Positions 1-7,576 of a DNA stretch of 64,000 bases are shown here, one piece after another. Location of the stretch: positions 1 through 64,000 of the forward strand of contig JACJWF010000004.1 of NCBI GenBank assembly GCA_020637295.1. Reading direction: 5' to 3'. Under the pieces are notes generated by a model. That model worked only from the letters and a program-made list of their open reading frames with translations. It was not told the origin of the DNA and made no database searches. Every line of letters begins with the position of its first letter. Position 1 is the first letter of the stretch. This DNA is from Acidimicrobiaceae bacterium (GTDB taxonomy: Bacteria; Actinomycetota; Acidimicrobiia; Acidimicrobiales; Ilumatobacteraceae). The translations under genes were made by a program, and so were the position numbers.

Positions 1-1082
1 TGGCGCCAGAGGTGGACGCAGCGATCGACGACGCCATCGCCCACCTGCGGGCGTTCAACGAGCAGGTGATGGAGCGGGCCGCGGACTGGAGCTTCGAGAG
101 CGAGCAGGGCCTGACGGTCGGCGAGAAGATCACGCCGATCACCAGCGCCGGGCTGTTCGTGCCCAGCGGCAAGGCCAGCTACCCCAGCGTCGCCTACCAG
201 CTGGCCGTGCCCGCCACGGTCGCCGGGGTGCCGCAGGTGGCACTGGTGGTGCCGCCGATGCCCGACGGCAGTGGCCGCATCGACCCCGCCGTGCTGGTGG
301 TGTGCCGCAAGCTGGGCATCACCGACGTGTTCCGGGTGAACGGTCCCGCCGGCGTCGCCGCACTCGGCTTCGGCACCGAGACCATCCCGCAGGTGCGCAA
401 GATCGTCGGCCCCGGCAGCCCGCCGGTGGCCTGCGCGCAGGTGGAGATGCAGCGCTACGGCGTGGCCACGATGATGATCCTCGGCCCCACGGAGAGCCTG
501 GTGATCGCCGACGACTCCGCCGACCCTCGCCTGACGGCCGCCGACCTGCTGAACGAGGCGGAGCACGGCACCGACAGCGCCGTGCTGCTGGTGACGCCCA
601 GTGCTGCGCTGGCCGACGCAGTGGACCGCGAGCTGGAGGCCCAGCTGGCCGTGCTGCCGACCGCACGTGCCGAGGCCGCTCGGGCCGCGCTGGGGGCCAA
701 CGGCGGGTGCGTGTTCACCGCCGACCTCGCCGAGGCCGCCGAGGTGGCCAACCGCTGGGCGCCCGAGCACCTGCAGCTCGCCGTGGCGCCGGGGCACGAG
801 GCCGCCACGCTCGACCTGCTGGTGAACGCCGGCGAGGTGCTGGTGGGCCAGCACACCCTGTTCAGCGCCGGCAACTTCGTCATCGGCTGCCCGGCCAGCC
901 TGCCCACGGGCGGGTTCGCCCACGTCAGCAGCGGCATCACCGCCGAGGCCTTCCTCAAGCGAACCGCCATCGCCCGCGCCGACGCCGCCGCGCTGGCCCG
1001 GATGACCCCGACCATCCTGGCCATGAGCGCCCACGAGGGCTTCCCCGCCCACGCCAACGCCGCCCGCATCCGCCAGACCTGA
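1..1082 (+). CDS. HisD-family NAD-dependent dehydrogenase, 5'-truncated by the window edge
   Basis: The reading frame is open from base 3 and runs into the window edge, so about 70-80 N-terminal residues of a ~430-residue family are missing. The family signature is clear: the conserved SAGLFVPSGKASYPS segment, the catalytic Glu-His pair in WAPEHLQL, LPTGG and a C-terminal EGFPAHANA. Known histidinol dehydrogenases bind Zn through a Gln and a His (SQAEHG), an Asp (GDYA) and a C-terminal His (E. coli Gln259, His262, Asp360, His419). Here the Gln is Glu (codon 555-557), the Asp is Asn (GNFVIG, codon 873-875), and the substrate-contacting His that follows is Ala (894-896). Both remaining His are present. 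Catalysis of an alcohol oxidation by the Glu-His pair is plausible, but true histidinol oxidation is doubtful; it is more likely a paralog with another substrate. No other his gene is in view. Family assignment is sure, substrate is not. Confidence 0.85.
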   Translation, partial: APEVDAAIDDAIAHLRAFNEQVMERAADWSFESEQGLTVGEKITPITSAGLFVPSGKASYPSVAYQLAVPATVAGVPQVALVVPPMPDGSGRIDPAVLVVCRKLGITDVFRVNGPAGVAALGFGTETIPQVRKIVGPGSPPVACAQVEMQRYGVATMMILGPTESLVIADDSADPRLTAADLLNEAEHGTDSAVLLVTPSAALADAVDRELEAQLAVLPTARAEAARAALGANGGCVFTADLAEAAEVANRWAPEHLQLAVAPGHEAATLDLLVNAGEVLVGQHTLFSAGNFVIGCPASLPTGGFAHVSSGITAEAFLKRTAIARADAAALARMTPTILAMSAHEGFPAHANAARIRQT

Positions 1083-1107
1083 AACGCTGAGCACCCGATG
1101 CGTCGGC

Positions 1108-1132
1108 ACTGCTGACATGGGGTGGCAGCAGT
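1108..1132 (+). terminator. weak hairpin after the HisD-like gene
   Basis: ACTGCTG and CAGCAGT form a 7-bp stem with an 11-nt loop, 26 nt after the stop codon. There is no T tract, so termination is only a possibility. Confidence 0.25.
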
Positions 1133-1197
1133 TGCCCGTCGGTACAGGCGGCAGCCCGTGCGTCCGTCGCTTCATGTGGCGGAGCGAGTGATGCGTG

Positions 1198-1203
1198 TAC
1201 GCT
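1198..1203 (+). promoter_or_regulatory. -10 box TACGCT, leaderless start of the XRE gene
   Basis: TACGCT ends 6 nt before ATG 1210. This spacing puts the transcription start on the initiation codon and decides for ATG 1210 over the in-frame GTG at 1195. Confidence 0.6.
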
Positions 1204-1209
1204 ATCAAC

Positions 1210-1764
1210 ATGCCCGGACCCGCCGAACTCATCCGGAGTGCGCGCGATCGGCGCGGGCTGAGCCAGCGAGCCCTTGCTGAGCGTGCCGGTGTCGAGCAAT
1301 CGACCATCGCTCGCATCGAGCTCGGCGAGGCCGACCCTGCGTACTCCACTGTGGTGCGCATCCTCGATGCCGCCGGGTTCCGACTGCCGGAGCCAGAACC
1401 CTCCATCCCGACCATCGCCGAGGCGGCCGTCGGCGGCGACGAGATCGACTGGACGATGCTGCGTTCGGTCGCGGATCTGGCCGACCGGGATCCCTCATCC
1501 GTGCAGCTGCTGATCGGTGCGGAACCGCCCGGCGAGACCCACAGGACCGCGCGGACGATCCTGGCCGCTGTCGCCGCGCATCTTGCTGAGCAGGCCGAGG
1601 TTCGCGCACCTGCATGGGTGCGGCACACTCCGCCCCTCGACGAGCCGTGGCATCCCGACGGGACGCCGCGGATGGTACAACGGACGAAGGCCGAAACGCC
1701 GCCGACAGTGGCGAGGTTCAACGTGTGGCTGCGGGCGTCGGCACTGCACCGGGGGCGACCATGA
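1210..1764 (+). CDS. XRE-family transcriptional regulator, antitoxin-like
   Basis: The protein has 184 residues. The N-terminus is a classic Cro/C1-type helix-turn-helix (about residues 5-60): IRSARDRRGLSQRALAERAG followed by VEQSTIARIELGEADP. The remaining ~120 residues contain no domain I recognise. The gene ends in an ATGA overlap with a nucleotidyltransferase-like ORF, an arrangement typical of two-gene toxin-antitoxin modules in which the XRE protein represses its own promoter and blocks the partner. The partner is truncated here, so this regulator may be an orphan antitoxin or bind other sites. The DNA-binding role is well supported; the antitoxin role is inferred from context. Confidence 0.8.
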   Translation: MPGPAELIRSARDRRGLSQRALAERAGVEQSTIARIELGEADPAYSTVVRILDAAGFRLPEPEPSIPTIAEAAVGGDEIDWTMLRSVADLADRDPSSVQLLIGAEPPGETHRTARTILAAVAAHLAEQAEVRAPAWVRHTPPLDEPWHPDGTPRMVQRTKAETPPTVARFNVWLRASALHRGRP

Positions 1765-2036
1765 CGGGCGTTGGCCGGCCGCTCGCCTGGGGTGAGATCA
1801 AGGCGTACCTCGTCGAGGTCGGTACCGAGCTGGAGGCGCGCGGCCTTGTCCGCAGCCTCGTCGTGGTCGGCGGCGCCTATGTCGCGTCGAGAGGTGTGCG
1901 CGCCTCCACCACCGATGTCGACACCATCGACGAGCTCGACGCCGAGCTCCGTGCCGTCCTGGCAACCGTTGGTGAGGCCCCAGCCCCGCGTCGCGAACCC
2001 ATCCGAGTGCTCACTCGCACCCCGGGGTCGGAGTAG
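1761..2036 (+). pseudogene. truncated nucleotidyltransferase-fold toxin-like protein
   Basis: ATG 1761 overlaps the stop of the XRE gene (ATGA), so the two were translated together. The 91 residues contain the nucleotidyltransferase signature VVGGAYVASRGVRASTTDVD, that is, the GG...DxD arrangement of MNT/AbiEii-like toxins. Such proteins are normally about 180-200 residues; here the similarity stops soon after the DVD motif, and the last ~20 residues (APAPRREPIRVLTRTPGSE) look like out-of-frame read-through. The missing half includes the third acidic residue and the rest of the fold, so activity is unlikely. A run of ~20-bp ACTCGG repeats begins right at the broken end. A small intact protein of another kind cannot be excluded. 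Confidence 0.6.
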
Positions 2037-2038
2037 GC

Positions 2039-2102
2039 ACTCGGTTGACGGCTGGCACTCGGGTGGGTGGGCCCACACTCGGGTGGGCGGCGTGGGACTC
2101 GG
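2039..2102. repeat. four ACTCGG units at 18-20 bp spacing
   Basis: ACTCGG starts at 2039, 2057, 2077 and 2097. The second and third units extend to a longer shared core, ACTCGGGTGGG. A 10-bp palindrome GTGGGCCCAC sits at 2067-2076. The array fills the gap between the truncated toxin gene and the convergent flavoprotein gene, and may mark the deletion that removed the toxin's 3' half. Confidence 0.6.
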
Positions 2103-2122
2103 ACCTCGGGTGAGGGGGTCGG

Positions 2123-4315
2123 TCAGAGGAGGGCGCGGCGGTGTTGGCGCATGGCGGCCAGCTCGGTGGTGAGGAGGTCGATGTGCTCGGCCTCCTCGGC
2201 GGCCAGCTCGCGGTAGAGCTCGCGGGCCGCGCCGGCGGCGGTGTCCACCCGCTCGCGGAAGAACTGCTCGGCGCGGCGTTCCAGCGTCAGCGCCATCTCC
2301 ACCAGCTCCAGCGGGTCCTTCGGGTCGTCGTGACCGCCGGCCTGCAGCACGCCGCGGTGCAGGCCGTCACCGGCGTCCTCCGGCGGGGGCAGGTGGTAGC
2401 GGCGCAGCAGCGTGTCGAGGTGCTCGCGCTCCATCGCCGCCAGCCGGCCGAACATGTCGTGCAGGTCGGCGTCGTCGGTGGCGGCCGCGGCGGCGATGTA
2501 GAAGTCCCGCCCGCCGAGCTCGATCTCCACCGCGTGGCGGATGGCCTCCAGCGCGTCGTCCTCCTCGGGCACCGGGCCGGTCTCCACCGCCACCAGCGTG
2601 CCGCCGCACGCCGGGCAGCGGCCGTATGGGAAGGCGAAGCCCTCGCTGCGCTTGGCGCACGAGGAGCACTTCCACGCCACCACCGAGCCGGCGCTGCAGA
2701 ACCCGTCCTCGCCGTGGTCCTCGTCGCCCGGTTCGAACGGCCGCCGGCAGCGGGGGCACACCGACACGCCCGCGGGTACCTCCCGGCCGGCGCCGCCGTC
2801 GGTGACGTCCTCCCCGCCGAGGTGGCGGAGGATGGCTGCGGCAGCCCGGCGCCCGGCGCCCATGGCCAGGATGACCGTGGCCCCGCCGGTGACGATGTCG
2901 CCGCCGGCGAACACACCCGGCAGGTTGGTGGCCTGGGTGACCGGGTCGGCGGCCACGTAGCCCCGGTGGTCCAGTTCCAGCCCCGCCGTGTTGCGGGTGA
3001 CGATCGGGTTCGGGTTCGTACCCAGCGCCACGATCACCGTGTCGCACTCGATGTCCATCCGCTCACCGGTGGGCTCCGGCCGGCGCCGCCCCTTGTCGTC
3101 CGGCTCGCCGAGCTGCATGCGCTCCACCGTCAGGCCGCGCACTTGGCCATCGGCGTCGGTGAGCACCTCCACCGGGTTGTGCAGCCACATGAAGTCCACG
3201 CCCTCTTCCTCGGCGTGGAGCAACTCCTCGGCCCGGGCCGGCGCCTCCTCGCGGGAGCGGCGGTACACGCAGCGCACGTTCGACCCCAGGCGGCGGGCCA
3301 CGCGCAGGCAGTCCATCGCCGTGTTGCCGGCGCCGACCACCACGACGTCGGTGCCGATGCCGACCGGCGTGTCGATGTCCGGGAAGCGGTCGCCGCCCAT
3401 CAGGTTGACGCGGGTGAGGAACTCGTTGGCGCTGACCACCCGGCCGGCGTTCTCACCCGGGATGCCGAGGAACGAGGGGGCACCGGCGCCGACCCCGAGG
3501 AACACGGCGTCGAAGCCGCGGCGCTCCATCAGGTCCTGCACCGTGAACGTGCGGCCGACCACCTTGTCGGTCTCGATCGTCACCCCGAGCGCCAGCAGGC
3601 CGTCGACCTCGCGGTCGATGATCTCCCGCGGCAGGCGGAACGACGGGATGCCGTAGCGCAGCACGCCGCCGGCCACGTGCAGGGCCTCGAACACGGTGAC
3701 GTCGACCCCGGCGCGGGCCAGGTCGGCGGCGCACGCCAGCCCGGCGGGGCCGGAGCCGACGATGGCCACCCGCTTGCCGGCCCGCTCGGGGGTCGGTTCG
3801 GCGACCTTCTCCGGCTCCACGTGCCCGTGGTCGCCGACGAAGCGCTCCAGGCGGCCGATGGCCACCGGCTCCATCCGCTTGCTGATGACGCACTGGCTCT
3901 CGCACTGGGTCTCCTGCGGGCACACCCGGCCGCACACCGACGGCAGGATGCTGGCCTCGCGGATGACGCCGAGGGCGCCGTCCACGTCCTTCACCAGGAG
4001 GTGGCGGATGAAGCGGGGGATGTCGATCTCCACGGGGCAGCCGCTGATGCACGTCGGCCGGCTGCACTGCAGGCAACGCTCTGCCTCGCGCAGCGCCTCG
4101 CTGAGTGTGTACCCCAGCGACACCTCGTCGAACGTGCGTGACCGCGCCGCCGGGTCGCGCACCGCCATCGGCACCCGCGTCGGCTCGATCTCGCGCAGCT
4201 TCTTGTAGGTGCGCCGGCCCTCGACGAAGAGCTGCTGCTCCACCTCGCAGCGGTGGGCGTAGTCGGCGGCGGCGGACTGCTCCTCCGTGCGGAACCGGCG
4301 CTGGCGGGTGAGCAA
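2123..4315 (-). CDS. glutamate synthase small subunit-like flavoprotein with zinc ribbon and ferritin-like domain (C-terminal part of a trifunctional protein)
   Basis: This intact 730-codon part begins with a DUF/GltD N-terminal 4Fe-4S region (CLQCSRPTCISGCPVE, then CGRVCPQETQCESQC), followed by an FAD site (VAIVGSGPAGLACAADLA), an NAD(P)H site (VVVVGAGNTAMDCLRVARR) and the GltD-type closing motif GVFAGGDIVTGGATV. After about residue 520 comes a Cys4/Cys4 rubredoxin-like ribbon (CPRCRRPF, CSSCAKR, CPACGG) and then a ferritin-like domain with carboxylate/His helices (EIELGGRDFY, MEREHLD, ELAAEEAEHIDLL). This order, with a SudA-like module in front, matches the trifunctional SudA-GltD-ferritin proteins of about 1000 residues. 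The TTG at 4315 is inside the conserved junction VDFDELLTRQ, so it is not a natural start: the true protein should begin at 5082. The likely role is NAD(P)H-dependent electron transfer to ferredoxin or a peroxide/oxygen-reducing ferritin site. Confidence 0.85.
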   Translation of the reverse strand: MLTRQRRFRTEEQSAAADYAHRCEVEQQLFVEGRRTYKKLREIEPTRVPMAVRDPAARSRTFDEVSLGYTLSEALREAERCLQCSRPTCISGCPVEIDIPRFIRHLLVKDVDGALGVIREASILPSVCGRVCPQETQCESQCVISKRMEPVAIGRLERFVGDHGHVEPEKVAEPTPERAGKRVAIVGSGPAGLACAADLARAGVDVTVFEALHVAGGVLRYGIPSFRLPREIIDREVDGLLALGVTIETDKVVGRTFTVQDLMERRGFDAVFLGVGAGAPSFLGIPGENAGRVVSANEFLTRVNLMGGDRFPDIDTPVGIGTDVVVVGAGNTAMDCLRVARRLGSNVRCVYRRSREEAPARAEELLHAEEEGVDFMWLHNPVEVLTDADGQVRGLTVERMQLGEPDDKGRRRPEPTGERMDIECDTVIVALGTNPNPIVTRNTAGLELDHRGYVAADPVTQATNLPGVFAGGDIVTGGATVILAMGAGRRAAAAILRHLGGEDVTDGGAGREVPAGVSVCPRCRRPFEPGDEDHGEDGFCSAGSVVAWKCSSCAKRSEGFAFPYGRCPACGGTLVAVETGPVPEEDDALEAIRHAVEIELGGRDFYIAAAAATDDADLHDMFGRLAAMEREHLDTLLRRYHLPPPEDAGDGLHRGVLQAGGHDDPKDPLELVEMALTLERRAEQFFRERVDTAAGAARELYRELAAEEAEHIDLLTTELAAMRQHRRALL

Positions 4316-5082
4316 CTCGTCGAAGTCGACATGGTGGGCGTCGAAGTCCGGCCTCCGTGCAGGCGAAGCGGGTGACCCCGTCCACCGTGGCGCGGCACGA
4401 CCCGCACATGCCCGTGCCGTCCACCATGATCGTGTTCAGCGACACCATCGTGTGGACGCCGGCGGGACAGGTGACGTCACGCGCAGGCCCGCATCATCAC
4501 CATCGGGCCGATGGCCACCGCCAGGTCCGGTGGTTCGGCGGCAGCGCGACCACGTCGGCCAGAGCCTCGGTCACCAGGCCGGGCTGGCCGAAGCTGCCGT
4601 CGTCGGTGCACGATCAGGTCGTCGGCCCCTCCGCCAGGCGGTCGGTCCAGAACTGCAGGTCTGCGGGCGGAAGCCGACGATCGCCGTCGTCCGCCACCCT
4701 GCCTGCTTGAACGCCCTCAGCTGGGGAACACCGGCGCCACACCGAGGCCGCCGCCGACCAGCACGACGTGGCGGGATCCAGCGGGGAGACCGGCTCGATC
4801 TCCGTCGGCATGCCGAGGGGCGACGAAGTCGGCGAACTCGTCGCCCTCCTCGTAGTGGTCGCGCATCTCCGCGGTCGACCGGCCCAGCGCCTGCACCACC
4901 ACGGTCACGGTGCCCACGCCCTCGTCGTAGTCGGCGATGGTCAGCGGGATGCGCTCCGCCCCGTGGTGCAGGTGCACCATGACGAACTGCCCTGCCTGCG
5001 CGGCAGCGGCGACATCCGGCGCTTCCACCTCCCACAGGAAGGTGTTCGGGGTCAGCGCCTGGCGGCGAGCGATGCGATACAT
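4316..5082 (-). pseudogene. SudA-like FAD/NAD and 2Fe-2S module of the same trifunctional protein, multiply frameshifted
   Basis: From ATG 5082 the first ~90 residues read cleanly as a dihydroorotate dehydrogenase electron-transfer-subunit-like FAD domain (MYRIARRQALTPNTFLWEVE ... GQFVMVHLH ... RIPLTIADYDE). From about 4820 to 4325 the sequence is recognisable only by switching frames: MPTEIEPV, then RHVVLVGGGLGVAPVFP, QLRAFKQAGWRTTAIVGFR, LQFWTDRLAEG, FGQPGLVTEALADVVALPPN, LAVAIGPMVMM, HTMVSLNTIMVDGTGMCGSC, then DFDAHHVDFDELL, which joins the intact part. At least seven single- or double-base losses explain this, several in runs of C or G (e.g. a missing C in the run before CAGCTG near 4720). 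Codon-position GC is still that of a coding gene. Either a very recent pseudogene or, more likely, a poorly determined stretch of sequence. Confidence 0.8.
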
Positions 5083-5148
5083 CCGTGAGCGAGGCTACGA
5101 CCCAGCCGTCGCCACGGACACGGACCTTCGTCCCCTCGGCGGGTGGCC

Positions 5149-5154
5149 TACGCT
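5149..5154 (+). promoter_or_regulatory. -10 box TACGCT before the CapA-like gene
   Basis: TACGCT ends 8 nt before GTG 5163. It favours this start over GTG 5085, which would leave only 2 bp between divergent start codons. Confidence 0.5.
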
Positions 5155-5162
5155 CCCTGTCC

Positions 5163-6335
5163 GTGCGCTGGTTGGTGCCGACGACAATCGTGATCGCGCT
5201 GCTGGTGGCGCCGGTGGCCGGCGCTGCGCCCGATCCGCACGGCGCCATCGACGGCCCGGCCGACCCGGTGGCCGGGGTACAGCCGCCCGTGCGCGCCACC
5301 CCGCCCGGCCGCACCTTCACCGTCGCCGCGGTGGGCGACTGGCTGGCCGAGAACCTGGTGAACAACGCCGCCGCGGCCGCCGCCCCGCCGGGTGTGCGCT
5401 TCGACCACGAGCCGCTGCTGCGGGCGATGACGCCGCTGGTGCAATGGGCCGACCTGGCCATCTGCCACATGGAGACGCCGATCGGTGAACCGGGCGACAT
5501 CGCCGGCTACGCCGGGAAGGGCCCCTACGGGTACAACAAGATCCTCGCCCCCTACGAACTGGCGGGCGACCTGCACCGGGTCGGCTTCGACCGCTGCAGC
5601 ACCGCCTCGAACCACGCCAACGACCTCGGCACCGCCGGCATCGGTTCCACGCTCGACGCCCTGGACGAGGCCGGCATCGGCCACGCGGGGACGGCTCGCA
5701 CCCAGGCCGAGGCCGCGCCGGCGGCTCACCTGCTCACCGTCAACGGCGTCACCGTCGCCCACCTCAGCTACGCCCGCAACTCGAACTCCGGCTGGCCGGC
5801 GGAGGACTGGCGGATCGACAAGGCCGTCACTGCCACCAAGGTGGTGCAGGACGTCGCCGCGGCCCGCGCCGCCGGCGCCGAGGTCGTCATCGTCAGCCTG
5901 CATGTGTTCGTCGAGATGCAGACCGGCCCGACGGCGGATGACCGGACCCTCGTCCAGCAGATCACCTCCCTTGCCGATGTCGACCTCGTGCTGGTCACCG
6001 GCCCGCACGTGATCCAGCCCTACGAGCAGGTCAACGGCACGTGGGTTTTCTGGAGCCTCGGCAACTTCATCTCCGGCATGGGTGTGGCCAACCGGGGGAA
6101 GTACACCGACCCGCGCACCCTCGACGGGCTGATGGCCACCGCCCGCTTCACCGAGCAACCCGACGGGTCATGGCTGGTTGAGCCGTGGGCCCTGCTGGTC
6201 TGCAACGTCACCGGCAGCCGCAAGGTCTACCCCGGGATCACCACCCTGCAGGACCCGGCGCTGGGCACCACCCTGCGCACCCAACTCCACGCCTGCGTGA
6301 ACCGGACGTTGGTGGTGGAGCCGCGGGTGCACTGA
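5163..6335 (+). CDS. CapA-like (PGA_cap) secreted metallophosphatase-fold protein
   Basis: The protein has 390 residues from GTG 5163, which places a signal peptide (RWLVPTTIVIALLVAPVAGA) at the very N-terminus. The mature part follows the CapA/PgsA family of calcineurin-like folds: FTVAAVGDWL at the start, ADLAICHMETPIGEP, FDRCSTASNHANDLG (metal-binding Asn-His), VVIVSLHVFVEM, LVLVTGPHVIQPYEQVNG and FWSLGNFISG. Members act in capsule or polyglutamate formation or as phosphoesterases outside the membrane. It is convergent with pilC, with only 12 nt between the stops and a 6-bp hairpin (CTGACC/GGTCAG, 6333-6352) covering both. There are no capsule genes beside it, so the substrate is unknown. 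Confidence 0.8.
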   Translation: MRWLVPTTIVIALLVAPVAGAAPDPHGAIDGPADPVAGVQPPVRATPPGRTFTVAAVGDWLAENLVNNAAAAAAPPGVRFDHEPLLRAMTPLVQWADLAICHMETPIGEPGDIAGYAGKGPYGYNKILAPYELAGDLHRVGFDRCSTASNHANDLGTAGIGSTLDALDEAGIGHAGTARTQAEAAPAAHLLTVNGVTVAHLSYARNSNSGWPAEDWRIDKAVTATKVVQDVAAARAAGAEVVIVSLHVFVEMQTGPTADDRTLVQQITSLADVDLVLVTGPHVIQPYEQVNGTWVFWSLGNFISGMGVANRGKYTDPRTLDGLMATARFTEQPDGSWLVEPWALLVCNVTGSRKVYPGITTLQDPALGTTLRTQLHACVNRTLVVEPRVH

Positions 6336-6347
6336 CCCGCCGGCTGG

Positions 6348-7559
6348 TCAGGTCTGGTTCTTCACATTGTTGAGCACGCCGTACATGGCCTGCACGAGGG
6401 CAACGGCCACGAAGCCGACGACGACGCCGACGAACACGATCATCGCCGGCTCGAACATCGTGGTGAACCGCTTGATCCGGCTCTCCAGCTCACGGGCGAA
6501 GTAGATGCCCGCCACTTCCAGCTGGGCATCGAGCGTGCCCGTCTCCTCGCCCACCTTGAACATCTGGCGGGCGGCGCCGGGGAACAGCTCCGTGCGGGCC
6601 AGGGGCCGGTAGAACCCGTGGCCTTCCAGCATCTCGGCCTGGGCTTCTTCCAGCCGCTCGCGAAACACCACGTTGTTCGTGGCGTTGGTGGTGGTCTTGA
6701 TGGCCTCGGGCAGGGGCACGCCGGCGGTGATCATCGTCCCCAGCATCCGGCAGAAGCGCTCCAGCAGGGAGTACTCGATGATCCCGTTCAGCACGGGCAA
6801 CTTGAGGACGAAGCGGTCCTTGAAGACCTTGCCCTTCTCCGCCTTGAACATCCAGATCAACCAGCCGATGAAGCCCGCACTCAGCGAGAACGGGATGTAC
6901 CAGTAGACGGTGAACAGGTCAGCGGTGAACAGCAGCGCCCGGGTGGCGAACGGCAGGTCGGCGTTCAACTCCTCGAACAGCGGCTTGAACTGGGGCAGCA
7001 CGTAGCCGGCCAGCACGGCCACCGTGAACACGGCCAGGGTCATGACCACGCCCGGGTAGGAGAGCGCCGAGATCACCTTGGAGCGCGTGTCCAGCTCGCG
7101 CTCCAGGTAGCCGGCCAGGCTGTCCAGCGTCTCGTCCAGCTTGCCGGTGAGCTCGGCGGACGTGAGGATGCCCATGTAGTAGCCGGGGAAGGCCTCGGGG
7201 TGCTTGGACGCGGCCTCGGAGAGCGTGCCGCCGTTGCGCAGCAGGTCCACCATGTCGGCGATCGTGCGTTGCAGGGCGAGGTCGGTGGTCTCGTCACCGA
7301 TCGTCTCCATGGCCTCGGTGAGGGGGATGCCGGCCTTCACGAACACCGCCAGCTGGCGGGTGAAGTGCATCAGTTCCTTCTTCTTGACCTTGACCTTCGT
7401 CAGCTCGATGTTCAGCGCGCCGCGCTTCTCCTCGATTTTGACGGGGTACAGCGCCTTCTCCAGCAGCCCGGCTCGCGCCGCGCCGATGGTGTCGGCCTTG
7501 ATGGCGCCTTCGACGGACGCGCCGTTGGCATCGATGGCGGTGTAGGCGAACCTGGGCAT
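6348..7559 (-). CDS. pilC: type IV pilus / type II secretion inner-membrane platform protein PilC
   Basis: The protein has 403 residues, the usual length. It starts MPRFAYTAIDANG, the typical PilC/GspF opening, and carries two T2SSF domains: FTRQLAVFVKAGIPLTEAM with LTGKLDETLDSLAGYLE, and the second copy RMLGTMITAGVPLPEAI with GEETGTLDAQLEVAGIYFARELE. Three hydrophobic segments follow the expected pattern (after each domain and at the C-terminus, AMIVFVGVVVGFVAVALVQAMY). It lies 17 nt after pilB on the same strand, so they are co-transcribed. PilC is the platform on which the PilB ATPase acts to assemble pilin. No pilin, prepilin peptidase or PilM-Q gene is in this window. Confidence 0.93.
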   Translation of the reverse strand: MPRFAYTAIDANGASVEGAIKADTIGAARAGLLEKALYPVKIEEKRGALNIELTKVKVKKKELMHFTRQLAVFVKAGIPLTEAMETIGDETTDLALQRTIADMVDLLRNGGTLSEAASKHPEAFPGYYMGILTSAELTGKLDETLDSLAGYLERELDTRSKVISALSYPGVVMTLAVFTVAVLAGYVLPQFKPLFEELNADLPFATRALLFTADLFTVYWYIPFSLSAGFIGWLIWMFKAEKGKVFKDRFVLKLPVLNGIIEYSLLERFCRMLGTMITAGVPLPEAIKTTTNATNNVVFRERLEEAQAEMLEGHGFYRPLARTELFPGAARQMFKVGEETGTLDAQLEVAGIYFARELESRIKRFTTMFEPAMIVFVGVVVGFVAVALVQAMYGVLNNVKNQT

Positions 7560-7576
7560 GAGGGCTCCTGGGGCTC

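Noticed and set aside
2141..4141. Long open frame on the plus strand opposite the flavoprotein gene
   Set aside because: High-GC shadow frame with Val/Gly/His/Arg-rich composition and no domain; the minus strand has clear motifs.
4316..5082. Programmed frameshifting in the SudA region
   Set aside because: Too many breaks and no slippery-site pattern; sequence error or decay is simpler.
6333..6352. Terminator between capA-like and pilC
   Set aside because: Only a 6-bp stem with an 8-nt loop and no T tract; too weak to list as a feature.
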